Shown one piece after another: positions 16,923 to 25,633 of a DNA stretch of 64,000 nucleotides. This DNA is from Myxococcales bacterium. GTDB lineage: Bacteria; Myxococcota; UBA727; JABDBI01. The stretch covers positions 310,001-374,000 of the forward strand of contig CP060221.1 of NCBI GenBank assembly GCA_023898405.1, given 5' to 3'. Position numbers and translations under genes: made by a program. How positions within the stretch are numbered: the stretch's first letter is position 1; each line of letters starts with the position of its first letter. Under the pieces are notes generated by a model that worked only from the letters and a program-made list of their open reading frames with translations, did no database searches and was not told the origin of the DNA.

Positions 16923-18719
16923 TTATTGAATCATACAATTATCAATTCTTATGGTTTTAGTCTTGTTAGCGATATCAATGATCATGCTTTTAGCTTTGGC
17001 TCGTTGCTCTTTGGGGACGTGAAAAAATAAATTCTCTTTCATAAAATACCAAATATTATTGTCCTTGTTTTTTCTAGATTTAGGTTCTAGCGTGTGGTTT
17101 ATTGAAATTATTTCACTAAGTTTATCAAAATACTCACCTGTCTCATTAATATCCGTTTCATGAATAAAATTCGAAACAGCGTCACATAGGCGATTAAATT
17201 CTTGCTCGCAACTTGGAAAGCCATGACCGTGGTAAATGATACCTGAAAATCCTAGCCTGAGATACTCATTGCTGCTTTTCGCATACAAAAATAATTGGGC
17301 AGATTTCTCTTTTTCACACAACTTCCTGAAAGTCAGACAGCTCGATGAGAGAGGTGATGCGATATCTTGAATACAATGGGCTAAAAATATCCGGTCTTTG
17401 AAAACTTCAAAATTATCTACGACCGATAAATGGTCACATGGATACTTAAAATTTCCAGCAATACTCATTGCCCCCGTAAAAGTTCCAGGGTAAAGTTGCA
17501 GCTGCTTTACCGCAGTTCTCCCTCCAAAACTTTGACCCATGATGAACATTTTCCTTCCTTTGAGATTTTTCACGTTTTCTTCCAATTGAACATCAACATG
17601 GCCAGAATTATCAATAAGAGTTTCTGGCCGATTTGAAACTATTTCATAGAAATTATTAATTGCTTGATGAATGGATGCGTGAAGTTCTTCACTCATAAAG
17701 TTTTGACTAAGTTTCAACGATAATCGATCGGGCAAATTCAATGAAACAACGACGTGATTTGAACGCAGAAGATATTCGTCAAAAGCAGTTAATCCGGCAA
17801 TCGTGTAATCGCGCTGCTTTTCTTTTTTCTCATTCCCTCCGTATACTTTTACAATTATGGCCGAATTTACATCGAATGTATTAGGGAAGAAAATGTTGTA
17901 ACCCGTCTTTATACCAGTGACATCAATTGATTTCCCCTTTTTATGATTTTCAGTGTGCTTTTGATTTTCTGATTCAAAGCCATCATTGTTGAAAATAATT
18001 TTGATTTCGTCTATGGGAAGGAGTTGTTTAACTTGGCTCTGGCTATTATTTTGATTGAGCTTCTTAATAAAAATTAAGTCATCGATTATTTTTCTACCAT
18101 CTACTTGTCTGAGCCCTGGCGACAGGGCGATACTTCTTATAAACCTATTAAACGCTGTTTCCAAATATTTATTCTCAACAATTACGTTAAAATTCTCAGC
18201 ATAATATTTGGAGGCTTCCTGATCGAGAAAAAGCATGTACCACATAATATGTTCGCTTAGAAATGAAAGAGACTTGGCTGTCTCGGATGCTTTCTCTTCG
18301 ATGATTTGCAGATTTTCAATTGCGTCGAGATACTCATATGGCAATATGTCATCAATTACAGTGTATTTCTTTAAATTCGAGTTGGTATTTCTCGAGTCAG
18401 AAGGTAGTATACGATTAAGGCCAACACAGAATTCAGAAAACAACGCCAGTTGCTCACTATTTTCGGAAACGATGTTCTTATTGCTTAGCGCTAAAATGGT
18501 CCATCTTAAATAATTAAATTCATCCGAAACAGGATTAGTTGGTTCATAGCTGATTAACTTATGCGCTATTAAATTAAAAAACACCTGACCCGCATTGGAA
18601 TTATCCAACTTTCTAAGCTCGCTTTCAAGTTTGGGTCCAAATACGATAGATACGGCACCTAGACTAATAGATGACAACGCTGCAATAGAAAGTAATAAGA
18701 ATGCTAATGATTTACGCAT
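16923..18719 (-). CDS. Secreted alpha/beta hydrolase
   Basis: 598 residues with a Sec signal peptide (MRKSLAFLLLSIAALSSISL). The C-terminal half is an alpha/beta hydrolase: strand FIMGQSFGG with nucleophile Ser397 at 395-400, AMSIAGN after it, a likely acid Asp452 in HCIQDIASPL and a His in YHGHGFPS (497 or 499). The N-terminal 270 residues are helical and unrecognised. The arrangement resembles prolyl-oligopeptidase or esterase-like enzymes, and the substrate is unknown. It lies just inside copy A of the bracketing IS pair, on the minus strand. Confidence 0.8.
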   Translation of the reverse strand: MRKSLAFLLLSIAALSSISLGAVSIVFGPKLESELRKLDNSNAGQVFFNLIAHKLISYEPTNPVSDEFNYLRWTILALSNKNIVSENSEQLALFSEFCVGLNRILPSDSRNTNSNLKKYTVIDDILPYEYLDAIENLQIIEEKASETAKSLSFLSEHIMWYMLFLDQEASKYYAENFNVIVENKYLETAFNRFIRSIALSPGLRQVDGRKIIDDLIFIKKLNQNNSQSQVKQLLPIDEIKIIFNNDGFESENQKHTENHKKGKSIDVTGIKTGYNIFFPNTFDVNSAIIVKVYGGNEKKEKQRDYTIAGLTAFDEYLLRSNHVVVSLNLPDRLSLKLSQNFMSEELHASIHQAINNFYEIVSNRPETLIDNSGHVDVQLEENVKNLKGRKMFIMGQSFGGRTAVKQLQLYPGTFTGAMSIAGNFKYPCDHLSVVDNFEVFKDRIFLAHCIQDIASPLSSSCLTFRKLCEKEKSAQLFLYAKSSNEYLRLGFSGIIYHGHGFPSCEQEFNRLCDAVSNFIHETDINETGEYFDKLSEIISINHTLEPKSRKNKDNNIWYFMKENLFFHVPKEQRAKAKSMIIDIANKTKTIRIDNCMIQ

Positions 18720-18807
18720 GAAAACCTCTTCATAAGAAAATTAAATATATTTAAGTAACAAAATAACTGGAAATAAGAAGCCTGTAAATACTGTGTATGG
18801 CTTCACA

Positions 18808-19021
18808 GGATATAGGAAATATAAAAGCCTTTTTTTGAAAATGGCCTTATACTCTTCCCCGACATTTCGAGCCAAAACAACAATTCGTTGCTCAAAAAAG
18901 TTCCATAAGACCTTTTTATAGGTTCTTGGGCCTATTCAAAAACCAAGGGCAAGGCCAAAAAATATCTTGACTGCCTGCACTGGAATAAAGCTTTCACTTT
19001 AAAGTCCTAATTACTGCACTA
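18808..19021 (+). repeat. Dispersed intergenic repeat R1, copy a
   Basis: Contains AAAGCCTTTTTTTGAAAA near its start, GGTTCTTGGGCC, AAAAACCAAGGGCAAGGCCA, TATCTTGACTGC and ends TTACTGCACTA. The same order of blocks recurs at 34141, 43436 (reverse), 45530, 51591 and 59079. No ORF of its own is conserved between copies. Confidence 0.75.
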
Positions 19022-19070
19022 GCTCCCCCAAAAATTGCTACTCGGGCAAGATTTTGAGGAATTGTAACAA
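19021..19070 (+). repeat. Short repeat R2, copy a
   Basis: AGCTCCCCCAAAAATTGCTACTCGGGCAAGATTTT, directly after R1, matches 42103-42140 with few changes. The rest of 18720-19410 is AT-rich and holds no gene. Confidence 0.6.
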
Positions 19071-19267
19071 AGAACCTGGTGGCCTGATGCAAAGCTCAAA
19101 CGGCCGGCTTGGTTTTTTGGGCCCAGAGCAGCTCTTGGCCAGAAATAAGGTACAGTTTCACCGGGAACCGGGTAATTAATGGGGTTACCTAATAGCTTTC
19201 AACTGGTTAAGCAAATTTAAGATCAACAAAATAAATAAATATAAAAACAATAAAAATTACTTAAAAA

Positions 19268-19284
19268 GTAACAAAATCTGTTAC
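19268..19284. promoter_or_regulatory. Inverted repeat GTAAC-N7-GTTAC, possible operator
   Basis: A 5-bp inverted repeat in the AT-rich leader about 130 bp upstream of the methyltransferase/sensor kinase pair. Position fits a regulator site, but no regulator gene is adjacent and chance is not excluded. Confidence 0.25.
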
Positions 19285-19410
19285 CCGTATGATATTAACA
19301 GCAATTACAGACATACTTTTTTAATAAAAGTTATTTTCCCCACTTAACAAAATAAATTTGCTAGATAGATTACAGCACGTACCGTCTTTGATGAATAAAT
19401 GTTAAAATAA

Positions 19411-20229
19411 ATGCTATATAATAAACTATCTTTACAAGAAAAAGAAAAAAAATTAATCACTCTCATGAATTCTGTTTTTATGGATGCCAGGTTTAAGGAT
19501 GAAATAAACAGTATAATAGCTGCATTATCACTGACTCGATCGGCAATAGAAAGAGCGTTTTTAGATTACAATATAGATGTTTTCAATCATGATAATTCCA
19601 TATATAAAGAAACCACCATACGAGCAGTGCTTCATTTGCATAATTTAATCGCGGGAAGTTGGCATATATCAAGACAAGAGGCTGTTTGCCAACTAATCAA
19701 TTTAGCCCAACCTCGTAGTGCAATTGATTTGGGCTTTGGAGTTCCATCACGATATGTATTCGAATTGCTAAAAGACAAAAACTTTCAGCTAACAATGTGT
19801 GATTATCAACATTCAGCAATAACATTTGCGGAAGTATTGCTCCATATTTGGAATCCCAACTGGCGTAGCAACATTAAGCTCATTTGTAAAAATATTGAAG
19901 AAGTGCAACAATGCGTGTCGGACTACGACCTTTACATCTCCTTACACTCAATTGAGCACGTAACTAATCCTACTCAATGCATGCTTGATTACATCAAATT
20001 CACCGCAAACAATGCTCGATTTCTCTTGGAAATTCCTATTGGGCCCATCACCCCAGAACATAATATCGAATGGGCTACTGTTTTAGAGGCACAGAAATGG
20101 ATTAATGAACTTGGTTTAAAAATAATCCATGAGCGCTTTACCAAAGTGAACCCATACATTGATTTATTTGCTGAACCGCATGAATACAACTATGGCGGTT
20201 ACTTACTATTGTGCGAAAAAAGGTTATAG
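19411..20229 (+). CDS. Class I SAM-dependent methyltransferase-like protein
   Basis: 272 residues. The Rossmann motif AIDLGFGVPSRYVFELL (residues 110-126) stands for the SAM-binding GxGxG-like loop. LTMCDYQHSAI gives the acidic residue after strand 2, YDLYISLHSIEHV corresponds to the post-strand-4 region, and a C-terminal sheet follows. No signal peptide. The substrate is unknown. The sensor kinase gene starts 4 bp after its stop (or overlaps it if an ATG is used), so the two are very likely one transcript and may share a signalling role. Confidence 0.65.
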   Translation: MLYNKLSLQEKEKKLITLMNSVFMDARFKDEINSIIAALSLTRSAIERAFLDYNIDVFNHDNSIYKETTIRAVLHLHNLIAGSWHISRQEAVCQLINLAQPRSAIDLGFGVPSRYVFELLKDKNFQLTMCDYQHSAITFAEVLLHIWNPNWRSNIKLICKNIEEVQQCVSDYDLYISLHSIEHVTNPTQCMLDYIKFTANNARFLLEIPIGPITPEHNIEWATVLEAQKWINELGLKIIHERFTKVNPYIDLFAEPHEYNYGGYLLLCEKRL

Positions 20230-20233
20230 CGTA

Positions 20234-21553
20234 GTGTTTTTTATTCGTTTATGGACAAAAAAACTTTATGAAGGTTTGCAGTGGTCTTTTAAGGAATCAG
20301 AACCCTACTTTGCCACCTTTGGCATTTCTGTACTTGTGGGCGTGCTGGGTTTTTATTTTATTAACCCTGTTGTTAATAGCGACGTATACGAAAACATAGG
20401 GCTACGAATAGTTGGTGGTATTTTAGTAACTCCTCTCATGTTCACTCAATTTTGGCCACTTAAATTAAAAAAATATTTATTCATCTATTGGTATCTCGTT
20501 TTTATTTATGTTTTACCCTTCTTTTTTACTTTCATGATCCTGATGAACCCATTATCTAATATTTGGCATCTTAATGGCCTTATTTGCTTAATCATCATGG
20601 TATTATTCGTTGATCTAGGTTCACTATTACTTTTATTGTTTATCGGTATTTCTGCGGGTTTCATTTGTTTTTATGTCCGCTTAAACGGCAAAGTAATAGT
20701 CCCTGAACAACTCTTGTGGGTTTTATTTTGTTACTTAGGTCCTATTTGCTATGTCGTCTTATTTTCACGTAAGCGTGAAAAAATCCAGCAACTAAAAATT
20801 AACAATATGAAATTCGTCGCTGAATCAATTGCTCATGAGCTACGCACTCCTCTCTCTTCAATGACTATGGCTGCACAAGCTTTAGGGCAACTTTTACCTA
20901 CTTTTTGTCATGCATATACACTGGCCAAAGAAGCAAAACTACCGGTAAAAACAATTGCTCCTTTTTTGCAAAAAAATCTTGAAGAATTACCTTGCGTGTT
21001 GGACACCGTGAGCAGAAATGCTAACGCGATGGTAACTTTATTACTGGCCAATCTACGTGAAGAAACTAAATTTGAAAAATTGCAACAATGCAGCATGATT
21101 GCCTGCATACAATCTGCATTGAGCACGTATCCTTTTTCAAAAAAAGAAAGACTATTGGTAAATTGGGATATTAATCAACAACACAACGACTTTGATTTTA
21201 TTGGTCATAGTGAACTCATGAAACATGTTTTCTTCAATCTTTTAAAAAATGCACTTTATGCTATAGCTCAAGCTAAGAAAGGAGATATTACGATCTCTAT
21301 AATTCCTGCCTCAAGGGATTCTGAAAAAAAATCCGGCGAATATAACAAAGTGATATTTATGGATACAGCTACAGGAATAGCTCCTAATATTATCCCTCAC
21401 ATCTTTGATCGCTTCTATTCAAATAAAGAACATGGCACAGGTATTGGCTTGGCATTTTGTCGTACAACGTTACATGCCTTTAATGGACATATATCCTGCT
21501 CTTCACAACAAGGAAAACACACTTCGTTTACCCTATATCTTCCTCTTAGTTAA
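20234..21553 (+). CDS. CqsS/LqsS-like membrane sensor histidine kinase
   Basis: About 439 residues. The N-terminal part has six to seven hydrophobic helices with YENIGLRIVGGILVTPL, YVLPFFFTFMILMNP and VLFVDLGSLLLL. This layout is like the sensor of CqsS/LqsS, which detect alpha-hydroxyketone autoinducers in Vibrio and Legionella. The kinase core is complete: ESIAHELRTPLSS with the phospho-acceptor His, FFNLLKNALYAIA (N box), MDTATGIAP (G1) and GTGIGLAF (G2). There is no receiver domain. GTG 20234 follows AAAGG and starts just after the methyltransferase stop. ATGs at 20159, 20180 and 20192 would overlap it. Confidence 0.85.
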   Translation: MFFIRLWTKKLYEGLQWSFKESEPYFATFGISVLVGVLGFYFINPVVNSDVYENIGLRIVGGILVTPLMFTQFWPLKLKKYLFIYWYLVFIYVLPFFFTFMILMNPLSNIWHLNGLICLIIMVLFVDLGSLLLLLFIGISAGFICFYVRLNGKVIVPEQLLWVLFCYLGPICYVVLFSRKREKIQQLKINNMKFVAESIAHELRTPLSSMTMAAQALGQLLPTFCHAYTLAKEAKLPVKTIAPFLQKNLEELPCVLDTVSRNANAMVTLLLANLREETKFEKLQQCSMIACIQSALSTYPFSKKERLLVNWDINQQHNDFDFIGHSELMKHVFFNLLKNALYAIAQAKKGDITISIIPASRDSEKKSGEYNKVIFMDTATGIAPNIIPHIFDRFYSNKEHGTGIGLAFCRTTLHAFNGHISCSSQQGKHTSFTLYLPLS

Positions 21554-21577
21554 TAAATAAATTAAGCTGAATATCGC

Positions 21578-21950
21578 TTAAGCCATTTTTGGTTTTGCCG
21601 GTCTGAAAGTATATGCGGCAAGACCTGCAAGCACGCTGACAAAGAATGCTCTGATTGAACGGTGTCTCGTATGCTCGATTTGGAAGATGTTTTTTAGCTG
21701 ATCGTTTACCGTTTCAATTAATCCTCTGGCTCTCAAACATTTTTTCTCAAACGATGTTAACACGCGTTCAAAGCCAGTATTTTTACCTCGATTTACCGTT
21801 AAAAAGATTTCAATAGGTAGTGCTATTTTTGAAAGTAGCAACGTTAAACGCTGGTAGCTGGGGAGTCGTGGAAAAAAGTCTTTAAATCGTGAGCACAGCA
21901 GCAAAAAATAGAAAGCTTTAAATGTTCTTACCTGGCTACTTTCCTTTGCT
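21578..21950 (-). pseudogene. IS982-family transposase remnant
   Basis: The minus frame reads RTFKAFYF, CSRFKDFFPRLPSYQRLTLL, then jumps to ARGLIETVNDQLKNIFQIEH and RSIRAFFVSVLAGLAAYTF. The first part corresponds to the N-terminal third and the last to the C-terminus of IS982 transposases. The catalytic middle is deleted. No matching terminal repeats were found. It separates the sensor kinase from the metalloprotease gene. Confidence 0.8.
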
Positions 21951-22173
21951 GGGAAAACTAACCTATGGAATGAATGGCTTTTTTCGATCAGGGTCCCTTA
22001 AACGATATTCTGGTTAAACGCACCAAAAAATGATTTCTTCGAGTCAGTATAACTATTTAGCAATCAATAAGTTGCTGCAAACACAATGAAATATTAAATA
22101 AATTAGAAGCTGCAATTTAATCAGAAATTTAATACATAAAAATAATATTATAAATTTTAAAATTGGCGTTATT

Positions 22174-23145
22174 ATGACTAACAAAATAATGATTTTTCTT
22201 ACAATTACTATGGTTTTTCTAACAAGCGTATTTTCCAAAGGCGAAATAGCACTTAAATCCAGTGCCGCTGAGCAAGAAATAGCAGTTCGCAATCAGCTAA
22301 AGAATGAAGCGAATCACATCTCTAAAATTTCAGAGTCAGCCGCTATCCCAATGCTTATCGATGCAATGGGTCGTATGATGAATGTGCTGAAAAAAAATAA
22401 TTTTATCGAAATGATTGCGCCGGATGATAAAATTGGCTGGGCAAAAGCTGTCTGCGTTGGCTATATCGGAGATAGCAGCGGTGAATGTCTGCAACAACAA
22501 CATCCTGATTCAAAAGGAGAAAATAATCTCTGGCAAGCTGGTTTACGCGGTTGGACCAGCACAATTAATCAGAAGATCTATTGGGTCGGCACTGCCCCCA
22601 ACCATCTTGCTTGGCATGAAGTAATGCATAAAATTTCAGCACCTAATGGTGAAACAATGGTTAAAAGAACAGTGGGCGACGCCTTTAACGAAGGCATAAT
22701 CAACTTCTTTACCACAGAAGCGTTGAAATCCACCTATTTTTCTACAATACAATCACCCATTCCAGCTGTTGATAAACAAACTTACCCTCGCCAAACTTGG
22801 GAGGTTGGTGGAATGTGTCAATCAGCCTTCGATGCCTGTTTCAAAATGTTTACCAATAATGGTGACTATACTGCTTTTGCACAAGCAGTATACGACGCTT
22901 CGGAAGTAACTTCCGTTACTAAAAATGCCTTCGCTACAGCTTTCAAAGTTCGCTTTAAAAATCTTATGGAAAATAATCCTGGAGCAAACCCAAATAAAAC
23001 TTACCAGACGGTGTGCAACGCGCTCAGTACCTGCAAACGATGTTACAATGACACTGATATTCTTAACCTTAACAATTATCTAGGAACCACTAAGGGAGAG
23101 TTACTGGAAGGGTTTGGGCGCGGACCATCAAGCTGTTTTGAATAG
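22174..23145 (+). CDS. Secreted HEXXH zinc metalloprotease-like protein
   Basis: 323 residues with a Sec signal peptide (MTNKIMIFLTITMVFLTSVFS). The centre holds AWHEVMHKI, an HEXXH zinc site (His148, Glu149, His152), and 20 residues later FNEGIINFFTTEAL, where Glu173 is placed as the third zinc ligand of a gluzincin. Eight cysteines in the mature part, several in the C-terminal quarter (CNALSTCKRCYN), suggest disulphides and extracellular life. I cannot assign a named peptidase family. It lies just inside copy B of the IS pair. It is an effector or toxin candidate. Confidence 0.7.
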   Translation: MTNKIMIFLTITMVFLTSVFSKGEIALKSSAAEQEIAVRNQLKNEANHISKISESAAIPMLIDAMGRMMNVLKKNNFIEMIAPDDKIGWAKAVCVGYIGDSSGECLQQQHPDSKGENNLWQAGLRGWTSTINQKIYWVGTAPNHLAWHEVMHKISAPNGETMVKRTVGDAFNEGIINFFTTEALKSTYFSTIQSPIPAVDKQTYPRQTWEVGGMCQSAFDACFKMFTNNGDYTAFAQAVYDASEVTSVTKNAFATAFKVRFKNLMENNPGANPNKTYQTVCNALSTCKRCYNDTDILNLNNYLGTTKGELLEGFGRGPSSCFE

Positions 23146-23199
23146 GATTTTTAAATTATGTTTACGTTAAACGTCGCTTAGCAATTTATTTCTTGTTAG

Positions 23200-24389
23200 C
23201 TCGACTTTGGCCGAAATTTAATATTTCATATGGAGGCAACTATTTGTTTAGGTCACTTGAGATAGAGCGTACAAGATGGCCTCTTCATGTTTTGATTTGA
23301 ATATCCACAGGCGCATGAATACTGGCCTGTTTAAAAATAGGTGCTGCCTCCACAGATAAATACGAATGTTTAAGAGCATATCTAAGAATGTGATACAGCG
23401 TTTTTTGAGGCCACCAAGTAGTGGTATTAAACTTTGATAAACTACCTCGATGTTGGTGATAAAAAACGACTATCACACTATAGAAACCAAATATTATAGG
23501 TACTAAAGTGAGCACAGAATTTTTGCACCAAACTCGGGTTTTTTCAAGCCTAAGGTGCTCTTTGCACTCCTGGAAGGTCACCTCTATCGCCCACCGGCTT
23601 GTATAGAGAGATACTATTTGTTCTGGAGTAAGATTGACATCGGTAGAATAGAGATATTCTTCACGGTGGGTACCACTTCTGTCCTGGACATATACCCAAC
23701 GAACTTTGACAACACCTTTTGCTGCGCGATACCAAAGCCCAGTACCACTTATGAGTCCAACATTCCGTGACTTGCCCCCATACCACGAGACAATGGCCTC
23801 TTTTGGTTCGCTTTCAGATACTACTGTTATTGGTCTTTTTATCCTTTTTCCCTTGATCCGTGGACGACCCATTTGCCCTAACTCCTTGGTCACCCACAAT
23901 AATGAAGCTTAAGTCGGAGAACCTTCTAGCGATCTTTGCTACCAAAAGCTTTGCAATATGTGCTGGAGTTTTATGCCTCTGATTATTTGCTTTGCCAAAC
24001 ACCTTCTTTCTCTTGTGCATCGATCGCAAGCACGAGCGTTTTGGTGCATTGTAGAAGGGTTTTTCTGATTAAAGTCAGAAGAGCAAATGACAAAGCCCAA
24101 AGCGAAAATCGATATCGTGAAAACAAATGATGCCATGGGCAATTGTACGGCTCAAGCCCATAGACCCTAGCCAAATTTGTAATGGTACTTTTACCAACAG
24201 TGACGACTCTTGCAACAAAAAATTCTCTAATCCGCAGTAGTGCTGGGACGGTTGAACATCCCTCAAAGTTTTTAGTGAATGCATGAATAATTTGTGGTAT
24301 GTGCATTTGTCGGCGCCTTGTAGAAAATGTTATTGATTTACTTCTGCTCTTGAGGCTGCCGATTTATTCTAATTTCGGCCAAAGTCGAG
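23200..24389 (-). mobile_element. IS4/IS701-like element, internally deleted, copy B (inverted)
   Basis: 1190 bp with the same 19-bp terminal repeats as copy A, in opposite orientation, at about 99 percent identity by eye. A 2-bp difference lies near the transposase 5' end, and single substitutions change residues such as EHLMLEKN to EHLRLEKT. No direct target duplication is evident; the flanks read TTAG and CTAA. Confidence 0.88.
23285..24306 (-). pseudogene. Transposase of copy B, same three-frame structure
   Basis: Frames run 24306-23983, about 24029-23890 and 23899-23285, mirroring copy A. The first Asp (LVLAID) and last Glu (RWAIEVTFQE) regions survive. The segments after the first Asp and after VGDQ are deleted exactly as in copy A. 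Neither copy can encode a complete DDE enzyme unless frameshifting and missing residues are tolerated. Confidence 0.8.
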
Positions 24390-24566
24390 CTAAAGCGCCT
24401 GTCACTGCCAAAAAACATCCCAGTCTTAGCAAATTTAGATTTCGGCCACACGACTCCAATTTTTACTATCCCCATCGGTGGTAGAGCTAAGATTGAAGAT
24501 AGTGAGATTACTATTACACAACATTAGGCTCCAATCTACCGCGCAAGTAGTATCGATGATGCGGAG

Positions 24567-24680
24567 CTAAGACTGCTATTTCTGGCGATCCAAAATATTT
24601 CGAAAAAATGGACCATGCCGGTGCCAAATTGGAGTTTGGCAATGAATCAATTCCTCATCAATTTTGAAGAGAATTGTTGA
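24567..24680 (+). pseudogene. IS256-family transposase C-terminal remnant
   Basis: The plus frame ending with TGA at 24678-24680 reads LFLAIQNISKKWTMPVPNWS and then LAMNQFLINFEE, the characteristic C-terminus of IS256 (Mutator-like) transposases. Nothing further upstream is in frame. Sequence between copy B and this remnant (24390-24566) is not recognised. Confidence 0.8.
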
Positions 24681-24719
24681 AATCTTTAAGCTTCGTTTAC
24701 ACAAAATTTCTTACAGGCT

Positions 24720-25145
24720 CTACAAGTCTTTAACTCTTTCAAGCTTTCCACACCAACTGTTGCTGCGGAAAAGAAACAAGTAGATCTCTTTGAAATATAC
24801 TTGGTTTAATTTATCACCTTTAAATTCAATCCAAGTTTTTTGCCACGGGTTACCTTCACTTGATTTACTACCAGTTATTTTTTCAATAACTTTGTTGTTT
24901 TCATGTGCACTTTCTAAATCTGCTCTTTTGATGACGGTAGAAAACTTTTCGTTGTTATCAATTTGGATAGCAACTTTCAAATATTCGTCATGGCTTTCTG
25001 AAATTTCTACGGTGCATTCATCCTTGGTCCAAAAGACTGTTCCCGAAAGGACTCCTTTGTAAGTCCCTATCAGGCTTTCTGAGGTGGCGTTGAAAGAGAA
25101 AAATATTAAACAGAAAATAGAAAGGATGTTTCTTGAAACCTTCAT
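24720..25145 (-). CDS. Hypothetical small exported protein
   Basis: 141 residues with a Sec signal peptide (MKVSRNILSIFCLIFFSFNATSE region). The mature part has short beta-rich segments (LIGTYKGVLSG, KVAIQIDNN, QKTWIEFKG) and two cysteines. The pattern suggests a small periplasmic beta-barrel or lipocalin-like fold, but no family is recognised. It is divergent from cutA. Confidence 0.6.
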   Translation of the reverse strand: MKVSRNILSIFCLIFFSFNATSESLIGTYKGVLSGTVFWTKDECTVEISESHDEYLKVAIQIDNNEKFSTVIKRADLESAHENNKVIEKITGSKSSEGNPWQKTWIEFKGDKLNQVYFKEIYLFLFRSNSWCGKLERVKDL

Positions 25146-25306
25146 AAACTGTTTCCTTTGATTTTAGCTTGCGCGAGAACTCTAGAGATCTAATCTCAAA
25201 ATTCAATGCACTATCATCATCGATCCAATGCCCTATTTTTTTTAAGGGGTTGATAAATACCATCGAGCTGTCAACAGATTGTCATCAAAATTTCATGAGA
25301 TTGTTT

Positions 25307-25633
25307 ATGATTCAAGAACATAACAAAATAGTGGTGGCTTTAGCCACCTTTCCTAAAAAACAAGATTGGAAGAAATTTTTCACCCAAATTATTGAGCATG
25401 AATTAGCGGCATGCATAAACATTGTGAACGATGCCACCAGCATTTACCGATATAAAAAACAATTATGCATAGACGAAGAAGTCATTGCCATTATTAAGCT
25501 CAGCTCAAAAAAGCAAAATGATTTAGAAGAATTTTTCAAAAAAAATCATCCCTATGAAGTTTTTGAACTATTATTTTTTAATATCCAAAGTGGATTTCCT
25601 GCTTATCTTGATTTTGTATTAGAGCATATCTAA
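25307..25633 (+). CDS. cutA: Divalent-cation tolerance protein CutA
   Basis: 108 residues from ATG 25307, the usual CutA length. An ATG at 25169 in the same frame would add 46 unmatched residues. CutA motifs are VVALATFPKKQDWKKFF, HELAACINIVNDATSIYRYK with the conserved AACxN, DEEVIAIIKLSS, HPYEVFEL and PAYLDFV. CutA is a trimeric PII-like protein linked to copper tolerance, with poorly defined function. Its last 56 bp overlap the convergent gene on the other strand. Confidence 0.9.
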   Translation: MIQEHNKIVVALATFPKKQDWKKFFTQIIEHELAACINIVNDATSIYRYKKQLCIDEEVIAIIKLSSKKQNDLEEFFKKNHPYEVFELLFFNIQSGFPAYLDFVLEHI

